This document shows positions 32,190 to 41,776 of a stretch of 64,000 nucleotides of DNA, piece by piece. Made by a program: the position numbers and the translations under genes. Location of the stretch: NCBI GenBank assembly GCA_946902875.1, contig OX336338.1, forward strand, positions 8,609,971 to 8,673,970, written 5' to 3'. Within the stretch, counting starts at the first letter, position 1, and each line of letters opens with the position of its first letter. The DNA is from Nematopogon swammerdamellus (lineage: Eukaryota; Arthropoda; Insecta; Lepidoptera; Adelidae). The notes beneath the pieces were generated by a model. It saw only the letters and a program-made list of their open reading frames with translations, was not told where the DNA came from and did not search any database.

Positions 32190-33108
32190 CAACGCGCGCT
32201 TGTGGCACCAACACCAGGACGAGGCCCGGCTCCACCGAGCAACGCCGACGCCGCCGCCAACTCACCCGCTCCAAGAAATACAACAGCTTAGATGAGCTAG
32301 AGAAGGTATGTAAGGTTTTCTTTTATTTTATTTTTATTTATTGTTATTGTTTCCACAATTAGGAAAAACTATAAACATGTTTTCAACACTAGTATATAAT
32401 ACAAAAAAAGAAGTGAAATATATGGCAAAAAAATAATTAATTACATTTTAAGCACCTAGAGCAAATTTATTTGTGTGCACAAAGTTAAACACTGTTTCTT
32501 AAACTACTTAATTTTGAGTTAAATATATCTACACTATTAAAAATGTCATTATATAATTTATAACTTCTATTAATAAATCTATGTTTACTGTAATTACAGT
32601 GGGTTTTATACAAAATGAAAGTGTCGTTGGAACGTGTTCGTTTATTTGAGCACCTGAATTTAATTCTCTCCAGTAAGTAGGGAGATTCGACAATGTTGTT
32701 AATAATTTTGTATAAGAAGGTAACGTCCGAAATTTGTCTTCTCTGCGAAAGAGGATATAAAGAAAATAAATATTCATCTCTAGATTCGCCATATATATAT
32801 ATTGATATAAGGATAATGAAATATAATAAGTATAAGTACCAGAAAATCTGTGAAAGTATACAAAATGGTTACAGTTAAACGAGGAGATGCTGGACGCTCC
32901 AATGCGCCGTGGTCCTAAGAAGCGTGCCACGTGCGGTTCTCCATACTGCGTCTGTGTCCCCTGGGAGTCGAGTCAACCCAACGCAGCAGAGGCTAGAGCT
33001 TCTTTGAATACAACTGCGAATGGAACCCCGAAGCGGTCGCCCACCTCTGCGTTGCGCCAGAGCATCAGGAAACTCTGGCGCACGATCAAGATGAAAAGAA
33101 CATCATAG
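32186..33108 (+). CDS. Small two-exon gene 1, unknown function (117 aa predicted)
   Basis: Exon 1 is 32186-32305 (40 codons, ending ..SLDELEK at donor AAG|GTATGTAAG); exon 2 is 32875-33108 after a TTACAG acceptor, reading LNEEMLDAPMRRGPKK. The intron is phase 0. The N-terminus is basic (EQRRRRRQLTRSKKY). The middle has CGSPYC, and the C-terminus ends with the basic, amphipathic-looking LRQSIRKLWRTIKMK. No signal peptide or membrane segment. A paralogue 4.4 kb downstream shares the promoter, 5'UTR length (42 nt), intron position/phase, the EML..PM block and the RKLWRTI motif. I do not recognise the family. The compact TATA-driven structure and paired copies suggest a regulated small intracellular protein; that is inference. 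Confidence 0.7.
32306..32874 (+). other. Intron of small gene 1
   Basis: GTATGT at the 5' end, TTACAG at the 3' end, AT-rich throughout. The 133-codon minus-strand frame overlapping it (32529-32930) is AT-derived and not called. Confidence 0.6.
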
Positions 33109-33331
33109 CAGTATAACTCTACTTCTCTCCCTGTCTGCTCTCCCCCTCCTCTCTCCCTATCGCCCTCCTTTTCTCCCTGTTTTGTATTCCTATCACCTTC
33201 TGACTACCTCCTTTTCTTTAATTCACTATCCGTATCTCCCACTCTATAACACTCTCCTTATCTCCCACTCTATTACACACTATAATAATTACCTATCAAT
33301 AGTACTTTGTGCAATCATGTTTTATTAATTC

Positions 33332-33337
33332 AATAAA
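33332..33337 (+). terminator. Polyadenylation signal of small gene 1
   Basis: AATAAA, followed by a second overlapping ATAAAG; 223 bases after the stop codon, downstream of a pyrimidine-rich 3'UTR. Confidence 0.65.
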
Positions 33338-33384
33338 TAAAGTATGTTTCTGTGTTTAAACATTTGTTTTCATTTCGAATTTCA

Positions 33385-33510
33385 CTAGATTGGTTCCACA
33401 GCACTGAATGAATATCGGGCGAAGTGGCTATAAAAAAATATTTTTGTTTTCTGGTCAGTTAAGTGTGGCCGACACGACACGACCGAAGGCAATACCTGAC
33501 AGGCTAGCTC
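33385..33510 (+). mobile_element. SINE body fragment
   Basis: TGGTTCCACAGCACTGAATG, GGCTATAAAAAAAT and GTGTGGCCGACACGAC match the SINE body. It lies just past the gene 1 polyadenylation site. Confidence 0.6.
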
Positions 33511-34195
33511 CTAACAGTAACTAATAATTAATAAATATATTGCAATGTCTTCACGTGGCGGCGGCGGCAGCGGCGGCAACGTCGTCGCCGGGTGTGGCAA
33601 ATCTTGTCCTTTATCAACATAGATATAATCTAAGATGCTACCTGTGGAGCGGCCATTGTATAGTGTGTGGGAGTTTTTTTTTAGTATTAAGTATTTAATA
33701 CTTCGGCGAATGAGCCTCGCTCTGCATTTTTTTTTGACGTGATGACGTCACGTCTTATAAATTGATGAGCACCGGCTGCACGCACGAAAGTGTGTAGCGT
33801 TGATATTCAAAGTTACCATGGAAACGTCTTAAGAAGCAAAACTGTCAAGATCAGACAACAGAAGTTTTGATGGCCAGTCACAAGATGATTAATCTTTCTA
33901 CTGGAAATAGAAATTACTGATCTTTGATCTATGTACTACGATTATTCCACGTCATCACGTAAAACTATCGTCCGTAAACCGACTTTACAGACAACCAATT
34001 TTTTTTTTGTAAAAACTTATTTCCTCAGTGATGATGTCTAGACAAACTTCGAAAATAAAACATTATGTAAATCCAAAATGTCATCCAAATTGTTAAAGCC
34101 GTTATATATAAATATATACAAGTTTAGCTCACATTAATGGGATAATTTATAAAATTCTAAACAAATAATAGCTAAACCATATATTTTCTCAAAGA
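33511..34195. other. No gene seen; short CGG-rich patch and repeat tail
   Basis: 33550-33595 is (GGC)n-like. 34030-34135 (CTAGACAAACTTCGAAAATA.., CATCCAAATTGTTAAAGCCG, ACAAGTTTAGCT) matches 47765-47880. Confidence 0.4.
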
Positions 34196-34196
34196 G

Positions 34197-34490
34197 TGTA
34201 ACCAAGTGTGAGGCCGAAAGCCGAGCTACGTTCAGGTAAACAATAAATCTTCTCGAAGAAGGTAAGTACGGCGAGGCCGACGAAGGCCGAGCCACAGATT
34301 ACTGCCGAGCTTCGTTCGTAAACGATATTATATAGGTATATGTCATTAACTTTCTTCGAGAAGGTTTATCATCTTCCTGAACGCATCTCGACTCGGCCTT
34401 CGACCTCGCCCTTAGTTGTTTACTTTTTTCGAGAAGGTTTATTGTCTTCCAGAATGCAGCTCAATCTTCGGCCTCGCCTTTAGTTACTTA
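34197..34490. repeat. Nested inverted repeats rich in GAGGCCGA and TTCGAGAAGG
   Basis: GAGGCCGAAAGCCGAGCTAC.., TCTTCTCGAAGAAGG on the left half and CTTTCTTCGAGAAGG.., CGACTCGGCCTTCGACCTCG on the right half are mutually inverted, with a further shortened copy at 34425-34480. Confidence 0.65.
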
Positions 34491-34604
34491 CCTACTATTT
34501 GGCAAAAACCTTCGCGGCGCGCACTACTACTCACCAAAGTTTCACCATAATCGAATGAAGGATTTACGAACGCTTAAAAGACAAACAAACGAACGAACCA
34601 ATAT

Positions 34605-34660
34605 TCATTTTTAGGTTTCCGTATCCCGCACAGAAGCCTATTACTAAGCCTCCGCTGTCT

Positions 34661-34691
<31 letters not shown>

Positions 34692-35041
34692 CGTCCGTCC
34701 GTCCGTCCGTCTGTCTGAGGGCTATTATCTTTTGAACCGTAATAGGTAGCCGGTTGAAATTTTCACAGAATATGTGTTATTATGGCGGATATAACAACAA
34801 ATAATAAAAAATAGAAAAAGAAAAAAATTAAGGGGGTTCCCATACAAGAAACGTCTTTTTTCAATTTTTTTTTTGTGGTGCTGAAACCTCGGTGCGCGAG
34901 TCCGACTCGCACTTGGCCGGTTTTTTTTCAATGTTTTTTTTTTGTGGGCGGAAACCTCGGTGCGCGAGTCCGACTCGCACTTGGCCGGTGTTTTTTTGTG
35001 GTGCGAAAACCTCGGTGCGCGAGTCCGACTCGCACTTGTTT
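34605..35041 (+). repeat. Family C copy with triplicated 3' terminus
   Basis: Normal 5' part (TTAGGTTTCCGTATCCCGC, long GTCT/GTCC tract). The terminal block AAACCTCGGTGCGCGAGTCC..GCACTTG occurs three times, starting at 34884, 34952 and 35007. Confidence 0.85.
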
Positions 35042-35049
35042 TATATATA

Positions 35050-35215
35050 TATATATTTGATAGAAAATAGAAGCGGTAATTCGTTCAGTCGTCATGCATC
35101 TGGTAGCCCTTGTTTGTAATTTACATTAGTCGTCTTCTTCATAGAACACAAGTATCGCGCAGGTGGAACAGGTAGACGCGAGTTCAAATTCCGAGTACAA
35201 CGGATATTGTTTTTT
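35050..35215 (+). repeat. tRNA-like repeat with B-box (copy 1)
   Basis: AGCGGTAATTCGT, GGTAGCCCTTGT, TCTTCATAGAACACAAG, CGCAGGTGGA and GCGAGTTCAAATTCCGAG parallel 47545-47665, where the B-box is intact (GAGTTCGAATCCC). Probably a tRNA-derived SINE. Confidence 0.5.
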
Positions 35216-35254
35216 TTTTTCGTAGTTGTTTATTTTATGTTATTCTGGCATACT

Positions 35255-35430
35255 GTCGCTGAACAAAGTCTCGTCAAAGTTCGTTCAGTGGTTTATGCGT
35301 GATGCGCGTAAAGACAGACAGACAAAAATTTAAAGAACTATTTTAACATGTTCAATTTCTTATTTTAAGTCGCCCTGGTTATTTTTCTGAATATATTCAA
35401 TGTACAGATTTTTTTGCCTTTACGATTTTA
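35255..35430 (+). repeat. Interspersed repeat shared with 13065-13315
   Basis: ACAAAGTCTCGTCAAAGTTC, TGCGTGATGCGCGTAAAGAC, TTTAACATGTTCAATTTC and GAATATATTCAATGTACAGA match the earlier copy. Confidence 0.7.
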
Positions 35431-35441
35431 TTACATTATGT

Positions 35442-35545
35442 TTTTTTTATGGAAACTGACACGGTTGGCTACATCACCTACAACGTCCGTGATGTCAGCC
35501 CATAACACCGGGTGAACTAGGTGCCATGTCAGTGCTTCCCCCTTT
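35442..35545 (-). mobile_element. SINE 3' tail fragment
   Basis: TTATGGAAACTGACACGGTT, CCGTGATGTCAGCCCATAAC and GGTGAACTAGGTGCCATGTC: the SINE 3' end on the minus strand, truncated at 35545. The adjoining 35575-35660 is a plus-strand body fragment of the tRNA-headed relative. Confidence 0.8.
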
Positions 35546-35789
35546 GATCGTTCGACCCTTCATATGTAATAGTTAACTTCCCTTGCCCCTTGCTAGGTGT
35601 TAGGCTCAAATTGTAGCCGACTGGGTTGGTACCACCGTACTGGATGTAAGATGGCCTGGATGGATGGATGGAGCGGATAGTACTTATGTACTTATGATAG
35701 AAATGAGAGAGATAAAAGACAAGAGAAGATAGCTCAGGTTCAGAGAGGTAACTTCCGACATTTCAGTGATATGATAAAGCATGACTACA

Positions 35790-36045
35790 TATTTCCCCCC
35801 AAGTACAGTCTCGGGTCCTTCAAGAGAGGCGTGAACAGGCACCTGTCAGACGCGCATGGCATTCGCAGCCCTCGAATGCTACCGAATGTCCATGGGCGTC
35901 GCTAGACACCTTATGCGTGGCTCGGCGCCACATTTCGCGCTTACTATAAAAACAAAAAAACATATCAGATTTTTTATTTATTTTTTTATTATTGGATATA
36001 CAAACAGAAACACAAGATTATACATACATTCCTATTAAAATAAAG
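35790..36045 (+). mobile_element. LINE 3' end, jockey-like (copy 2)
   Basis: Reads FPPKYSLGSFKRGVNRHLSD then HGIRSPR and NVHGRR before a stop, the same C-terminal block as copies near 1500 and 46470. The sequence after ACTATAAAAACAAAAAAA is tail. Truncated at the 5' side. Confidence 0.75.
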
Positions 36046-36220
36046 CGAAGTTTCTACGGGTGACCGTGTAACGTAAGTCAATTATTTGAATATTCTTGTA
36101 ACTCGAGAAGCATTTTATCAATTTACATACGGTTTTCACTGTTACATTATGTCACTTCTCAAGATGGCTGGGGGCTATAAATCATAACTTTATCGGCGGC
36201 CTGAGCTGTGAGCAAAAAGG
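36036..36220 (+). repeat. Repeat family F (copy 1)
   Basis: AATAAAGCGAAGTTTCTACG, TTGTAACTCGAGAAGC, TTTTCACTGTTACATTATGT, CACTTCTCAAGATGG and CTGAGCTGTGAGCAAA recur at 53108-53290. Confidence 0.75.
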
Positions 36221-36550
36221 TAAAACCCTAAACACGCGAATCGAACCCTAAGCTAGTACATAAATAAACTAAAATGTTCTGGTATATATGTGTCCCCAGG
36301 CACCGTCCGTACTGCACAAATAGATACTGATATAGGTAAGGCAAGATAATGATGAAAACAGCAGAACTAGAAGAAAAGTTAACAAATGTGAATTGGAGCG
36401 AAGGAGATATTTGAAAAAGTCACGTTTTCGTTGACGGCTGACGGACGATGCTGTGATGTGATCTATCTCGTACAGGAATTTTTCTTGCGAGTACGTGATT
36501 GTCTTCACGACAAAATGAAAAGCTGAATATGCGTACGCTTGTTGTGTTTA
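36221..36550. other. Upstream region of small gene 2
   Basis: No gene seen. This is the 5' flank of the promoter below; no obvious shared block with the flank of gene 1 apart from the core promoter itself. Confidence 0.35.
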
Positions 36551-36585
36551 GTATAAAAAGCGTACCGCGATCGATATTGTTTCAG
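36551..36585 (+). promoter_or_regulatory. Core promoter of small gene 2 (TATA + TCAGT initiator)
   Basis: TATAAAAAGCGTACCGCGAT at 36551, TCAGT at 36581-36585. It is almost identical to the gene 1 promoter with the same 32-bp spacing; the GCGATCGAT block between the two motifs is also conserved. Confidence 0.75.
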
Positions 36586-36624
36586 TGTCTGTACCAACTA
36601 GCACCGTGAAAGGGTCCACCGAAG

Positions 36625-38193
36625 ATGACTTTCGATTCTCCCAGATCCCTCACGCCCGCGCCCGTGCTCCGCCGCAACCACGACCGCTTGCGGAAATTAT
36701 TCCAGTTAGCTGAAGAAGACTCGGTAAATTTGGTTTTTAGGGTTCCGTATCCGGTACGGGACCCTATTACTAAGCCTACGCCGTCTTTCTGTCTGTCCGT
36801 CTGTCTGTCCGAGGGCTGTATCTCTTGAACCGTAATAGGAAGCCCGTTGAAAATTTCACAGAATATTTGTTATTCATTATGGCCGATATAACAACAAATA
36901 GGAAAAAGTAAAAAATTCACGGGGGTTCCCATATAGAAGAAACCAAAAAGTGTATGCGCGCGCGCCATCTACCGAATAGATTATGAAGCATTTTAACTAA
37001 TCGTGACATTTAACTATGAGGCATTCCATAACACGCCATAGATGGCGTGAGTGGCGCTAGCCGTGACATGGTGATACGGAACCCTCGGTGCGCGAGTTCG
37101 ACTCGCACTTGGCCGGTTTTTTTTATGTTTTTTTCTTCTACTTTTTTATTAATTAGCTACATCTCGTTATGTCGCAGGTGCCCTAATTTATGGTTTGCAA
37201 TAAATGTCAATCATGGAGCAACTCATGCTCTGATAAAAATGCACTTATAATTATTCACAGACCCATTATGAGGTTTTGAAGAAACACCAAGAGATAATTT
37301 TTGTGTTTTTTTTTTTAGATCATCTGCCTAGATGTTTCCCTGATCTCCACCTCAATTAATTCTGCTGTTTGTATTTTCTAATATGTCGCTAGAGCAGTTT
37401 GTTAAAACTTCAGATTTCCTCCACATACATACATACATTGGTATCACACACGCTGAATCCCGAAAATCGAGGTAAGCAGAGTAATCGGTGCTATGCTGCA
37501 AGAACTCTGGTAAATTACAGCACAACACCGACCACCACGCTCCGCAAAGCATTCGAACAAGATTCAATCAATCAAGCAGCAAGTAAGGCACGACGACCCA
37601 CCTGCTGCTTGACTCGTTGTAAGTACCGTGCCAAGGTGAGAGTTGGAAAGCCTGTCGCCCTTTAGCACGGCATCTTCTCCTTATCCCTTAGTCGCCTTTT
37701 ACGACATGCATGGGGATAGATGCAGTGGGGATGTTCTTTTTATTAAGTACCGGCCCCACACGGCCCTACACGAAGGTATTTTTTCTTTTAGTCGGTCAGT
37801 CTCCGTTTAGTGACAGACACGTTTATGTGTCCATTGCTGGACATAAGCCTCTCCAATTAGGTAGGACCCATTGCCGACAACAAGACGACTCTGTTAAAAT
37901 GTTCTAACTGTTAACAGGACAAAGAAATGCTGTTCCCGCCGATGCAACAACGGCGTGATACACCGTGCTCCACGTCGTCGTGTCCTCGCCTGTGCCGCTG
38001 TGAGTCGACCGCCTGTGCGGAGGCTGAATCTACTTCGACTGGTAGTTCCACTACGGCTTCGACTACAATTTCGACTGAGGGTTCGACTAGCCGGACCTTC
38101 GCGTGGCGCGAGAACTTCAGAAAACTATGGCGTACGATCAGACTGAAGCCAACACCATCGCAGTCAAATAGAAAAACGTTTCCGTTAAATTAA
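36625..38193 (+). CDS. Small two-exon gene 2, paralogue of gene 1 (124 aa predicted)
   Basis: Exon 1 is 36625-36723 (33 codons, MTFDSPRSLTPAPVLRRNHD.. to LAEEDS, donor TCG|GTAAAT); exon 2 is 37918-38193 after TTAACAG, reading DKEMLFPPMQQRRDTPC. Intron phase 0 as in gene 1. The middle part is unusually rich in Ser/Thr (CESTACAEAESTSTGSS..), which could be a phosphorylation-prone linker. The C-terminus has FRKLWRTIRLK, matching the IRKLWRTIKMK of gene 1, followed by a short extension. Shared features with gene 1: promoter, 42-nt 5'UTR, EML..PM block, paired cysteines and C-terminal motif. The introns differ in size because this one has collected repeats. Family not recognised. Confidence 0.7.
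36738..37125 (+). repeat. Family C copy inside the gene 2 intron
   Basis: TTTTTAGGGTTCCGTATCCG to CTCGCACTTGGCCGGTTTTT, with the (GTCT)n tract and the CGCCATCTACCGAATAG landmark. Begins about 15 bases after the splice donor. Confidence 0.85.
37485..37775 (+). repeat. Repeat family B copy, best preserved
   Basis: GCTATGCTGCAAGAACTCTG, ACAGCACAACACCGACCACC, GACCCACCTGCTGCTTGACT, CTTATCCCTTAGTCGCCTTT, ACGACATGCATGGGGATAGA and TAAGTACCGGCCCCACACGG. Confidence 0.75.
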
Positions 38194-38494
38194 TCTGCCT
38201 TCTTCACTTCCACCTGTTCTTCTCCTTCCATCTTACTATATTCCTCTCCCACTCTCAAGCTCACTATTTTTTGGTCGATTGAATTACATGTTTGTAGTTG
38301 GAGTAGTGAACTACTGTACTGTGTTAGTGTTTTATAATTAAGACTATTTTAATGTTTTATCCTGCTGATTTCACTTCGATAGTCAGTTTACTAATGTGAT
38401 TCATTCAAAGTATTAATGGGTGCCATAGGACTTGATTGTGTTTTTAGTATTTTTCATACAAAGCATGTAACTACGTAGCTAAGCAAAGCCGAAA

Positions 38495-38500
38495 ATAAAG
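38495..38500 (+). terminator. Polyadenylation signal of small gene 2
   Basis: AATAAA 302 bases past the stop codon. The 3'UTR starts with the same kind of TC-rich run as gene 1. Confidence 0.5.
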
Positions 38501-38624
38501 TTAAACATTTTATCATTCTTCTGCTCTGAGTAAATTTGTGTGTTTATTTTTATTTATTTCATATCCTATTTAAAACAAATAAATTATACTATAGAATTCA
38601 TTATCACTTCATTACTTTTTTTTA

Positions 38625-38718
38625 CAGTAAGCGGGCGCCGAGCCACTCATACGGTGTCTAGCGGCGCCCCTGGACATTCGATCGAGTGCGGGGGTTGCGA
38701 ATGCCATGGTTATTGTTG
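38625..38718 (-). mobile_element. LINE 3' end fragment, jockey-like (copy 3)
   Basis: The reverse complement reads CCATGGCATTCGCAACCCCC and GAATGTCCAGGGGCGCCGCT, the block seen in the other copies. Very short. Confidence 0.6.
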
Positions 38719-38721
38719 TTA

Positions 38722-38857
38722 GGCCCACTTGCACCAACACGAGTTTAGAGTTAAGTAGCGAGTTATGGATTTAAACGCGGTTCCCACAGTCAACGGGTGC
38801 TAGCTTAACGAGTTAAACTGGTTTATATCGTTAAATTTGTGTTGGTGCAAGTGGGCC
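38722..38857. mobile_element. MITE with TTA target duplication (PIF/Harbinger-like)
   Basis: TTA (38719-38721) and TTA (38858-38860) flank inverted ends GGCCCACTTGCACCAACAC. Length 136 bp. Ends with GGCC and a TTA duplication fit PIF/Harbinger MITEs. Confidence 0.85.
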
Positions 38858-38860
38858 TTA

Positions 38861-39179
38861 GTGAGTTAGTGAAATAATAGCAATACATATTTACTTAGAT
38901 AAGTACCGTAATTAGATAATGTAATACTGTACTTTTACTATACCATTCAATATGCTTATCAAAAGCGTTATCAATTAACATATTGTCGTACGTAAGGGAT
39001 GACTAACGGTCCTAACGGACTAACTAGCCCAATGTAGTCACAGACAAATTGCCTTGTCAATGTGGCCGAGACTGCGGTGGTTCAATACCTTGTTAGTTAC
39101 AAGCTACGAAGCACAAAGCATTACTTAACCTACCGTTTTGCTCGCATATCAAAGTGAATAGGTACCTACCCCAGTATTA
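38861..39179. other. No gene seen
   Basis: No supported feature. Confidence 0.35.
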
Positions 39180-39520
39180 GCTATTGTAGCTCAGTGGTGC
39201 GGTCGATCAAATATTATTAAGCACAGCTGAGCGCGGTCAGTACTTGGATGGGTGACAGCTCGACCGTTAGAGGCTGACCGTGGTTCGGATTCCACGTAAA
39301 ACTGTAGGGCACTTTCTTTCTTACCTTACTAGGTTCATCCCGCCCGGGTTGATGCCACGGCACTGAATGAAACGTCGGTCAAAACGGCTATGTAAATAGT
39401 TCGTGTTTTCCGTCCAGTTCAGTGTAGCCGACATGAAATGAAGGGAAGCACTGACATGGCACCTATTCCACACGGTGTTATGGGCTGACATCACGGATTT
39501 TGTAGGTGACGGTATTCCAA
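39180..39520 (+). mobile_element. SINE with composite tRNA/5S head (copy 3)
   Basis: TTGTAGCTCAGTGGTGCGGT, TATTAAGCACAGCTGAGCGC, CAGTACTTGGATGGGTGACA, GACCGTGGTTCGGATTCCAC, then the body to GACATCACGGATTTTGTAGG. Tail shortened. Confidence 0.85.
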
Positions 39521-40120
39521 ACTAAACTATTGTCAAGTACAATTCGTCTATTATGTGTTCGCTTACAATTCAGGAACTACTCATTCTATTCACATGGACA
39601 TTTCACTCACATTTTCTGAAACATCTTAGGGTGATTATAATAGGATATTTTGCCGAGGAGCGAGACCGCGGGAATAGGCAGTGATGTAATAAAATAATAC
39701 AAAGTATTCAATGTTTTTTTATTGTAGGTACCATGAACTAACTCATTTTATGTTTTCTAAAGTTTTTATTTTTTATTTTTCTTCTTCCTAGATATTTTCT
39801 TAGTAGGTATGTTCCAAGACTCTGTAAATTGTCTAATTATTGCCTAGTTTTCTCTTTCAACTTCCGGAAGACACTTGCTCCGCAAGTGTTAAAAAAATGT
39901 TTGCGTTTTTATTCGATGTTTCAAAATTATACTCCACCGCTGATGCACAGCTTTACACATAGAATAATAATGTATAAGGTACGACTGAACACACAAACAT
40001 AGGTACAACGATGTTTGCTAACAGAAAAATACGAGGGTGGAACGCCGTAAGTGATTGCACGAAGTTATACTCCCGGAGAAGCTGTAAGCGCGGAGCGGCG
40101 CTGTGGCGGCGGCACAGCGG
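39521..40120. other. No gene seen
   Basis: Frames here run into the SINE below; no independent support. Confidence 0.3.
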
Positions 40121-40124
40121 CGGA

Positions 40125-40315
40125 GGAGGCGACGGGTGGTGTTGGCTCGGACTCTTAATCTCAAGATGCGAAGTTCGAATCTTGCCGATATGCACCAAGC
40201 ATTTTTTTTCCTAATGGAAAAATTAGCTTGCATACCTATGTCACACCTACGAGTATGTAAACTTTTTGCTTCACCGGACCAGGTGTAAAACTTTCCTTGC
40301 CCCTTAGGCAAGGAA
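40125..40315 (+). mobile_element. tRNA-headed SINE (copy 2)
   Basis: GACGGGTGGTGTTGGCTCGG (A-box region), GCGAAGTTCGAATCTTGCC (B-box), then ACCAAGCATTTTTTTTCC and TTGCTTCACCGGACCAGGTG, parallel to 27010-27180. Truncated after CTTGCCCCTTA. Confidence 0.7.
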
Positions 40316-40950
40316 AGGTTTAGATAAAACGTTTTTCAGAAACAAACTCGATTTAAAATTTACATGAGGGTCAAAGGCGGACTTATTCCTTACAAGAATT
40401 TCTTCCAGTCGAGCTTTGTATGTTTGACAGTCTTTTCTTATAATTATTGTGGAGCGTTATAATAGGCAATAAGGGCAGGGCGCAGACGTAGGTATCCGGG
40501 TTTTCACAGTTTATGAAAATGTAAATGCCTATAGCGGAATCGCTAATGTTGCATATTCCATGCATATTCATGTTATCCAGGATACCGTAATGTATTGCGC
40601 CGCTCAGCCCATCGCTGCTCAGTGTCGCCTGAGCGCGCGCGCTGGATATCCAACTCGCAGCTTCCAAGGCTAATCTGCTTCGAAGAGTACACAACGCCGT
40701 TCGATACTCACTCATGAAACGCAAACACGGTCGCGATTCACGCCACCGTCCGCGTCCGCTCGTCCGCCGCCGCTCGTCCCGACGACGTCCTTGCTCCCAG
40801 AACCAATTTCCACAATGCATACATCCCTTTATTTTCCTTGACATATCCAGTGAGGTATCCACAGAGTTACATCACTAAGTTTAAATGTAAGGTGCCAAAA
40901 ATTACTTTACGGAATAATTATGGATTTTGAAGCACCTTATAAAATTAAAC
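40316..40950. other. No confirmed gene; arginine-rich open frames
   Basis: A 159-codon frame on the minus strand (40383-40862) covers a GC-rich patch at 40600-40800 with Arg-rich composition on both strands. No motif, promoter or splice pattern supports it. Left unassigned. Confidence 0.25.
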
Positions 40951-40952
40951 TC

Positions 40953-41480
40953 GATGAAAACCAGTGTGGATTCCGGAAAGCGCGGTCAACAGGAGATCTT
41001 CTAACGCACGTTACGCATACTCGTATATGGATGGCCTGAAAGACTGGATCATTTTGAGGAATCCTGGGCAGTCGCACTGGATATTTCCAAGGCTTTCGAT
41101 AACGTTTGGAACCGAGACCTTCTAGGCAAGCTTCCATCTTTTGACATTCCATCCAAATTGTGCACCTGGATCGCCAGCATTTTTGGCAGGTCTTTCCATC
41201 TTCGTTACAAATTATTGTTCAAAAGCAATTGTATGCTGTGCTGGTGTTCCACAGGTATCTGTGCTGACACCTATGCTATTCTCAATCTTTATAAACGATC
41301 TACTGTCCTTGGGCAAAATACACAGCTGCGCAGATAAAATTTTGAATTATTTTCTGTAATAGGCAGCTCTTCTCACCAGCATAACTATTATTGCTGTACC
41401 AAACACAGATTAGGCCGGCGATGGAGTACTGCAGTCACATCTGGGAAGGCAGCCCCCGATGTCTGTTTGAGCCATCCGTC
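40953..41480 (+). mobile_element. Jockey-like LINE reverse transcriptase fragment, frame-damaged
   Basis: In shifting frames it reads NQCGFRKARSTGDLLTHV, ALDISKAFDNVWNRDLLGKL, CTWIASIFGRSF, then GVPQVSVLTPMLFSIFINDL and, at 41395, QIRPAMEYCSHIWEG. These are RT motifs in the right order (ISKAFD = first catalytic Asp block; GVPQGSVLxP; the YADD block is degraded to CADK). The loss of the YADD residues, stops and frameshifts show a dead copy. Confidence 0.85.
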
Positions 41481-41776
41481 TTGTTGGTGACCCGTACTGA
41501 TGGTCTAGGGTAGCTGAGTCCCAGACGTCTAGACGTTTTGTGAGTTCGCGTAGTATGTCTTACTGAGACTATCATGGTATTGGTTGACTACACAGATTAG
41601 GTGAATTGCCTCCAGGGAAAGGCGATATAATCTCAGTGTGATCTGATCTCCAGAAACCCACCAGCCCTGGAATTAATATAATATGTATGCACGATACCCG
41701 CACAATTAGTCCCATTTCATGAAACCACGCGCTCACTACACGAAAAAGAACAATTTCTCAAGTACATAATTTTACG
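41481..41776. other. No gene seen
   Basis: May include decayed LINE 3' sequence; no clear landmark. Confidence 0.3.

Larger units (their letters stand above)
36724..37917 (+). other. Intron of small gene 2, filled with repeats
   Basis: Donor GTAAAT, acceptor TTAACAG. Contains a family C copy from about 36738 and a family B copy at 37485-37775, so repeats make up much of the intron. Confidence 0.6.

Noticed and set aside
32529..32930. 133-codon minus-strand frame
   Set aside because: Antisense to the intron and exon 2 start of small gene 1; AT-derived composition.
34640..34730. Regular GTCT/GTCC repeats as a CRISPR-like or regulatory array
   Set aside because: It is the microsatellite core of a dispersed eukaryotic repeat, with no unique spacers.
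32186..38193. Assignment of the small paralogues to the Bearded/m4 family
   Set aside because: Both have a basic amphipathic-looking segment, but at the C-terminus; I see no other family motif, and the genes have introns.
40383..40862. 159-codon minus-strand frame, Arg-rich N-terminal half
   Set aside because: Composition follows the GC-rich DNA, the opposite strand is also open, and there is no motif, promoter or splice support.
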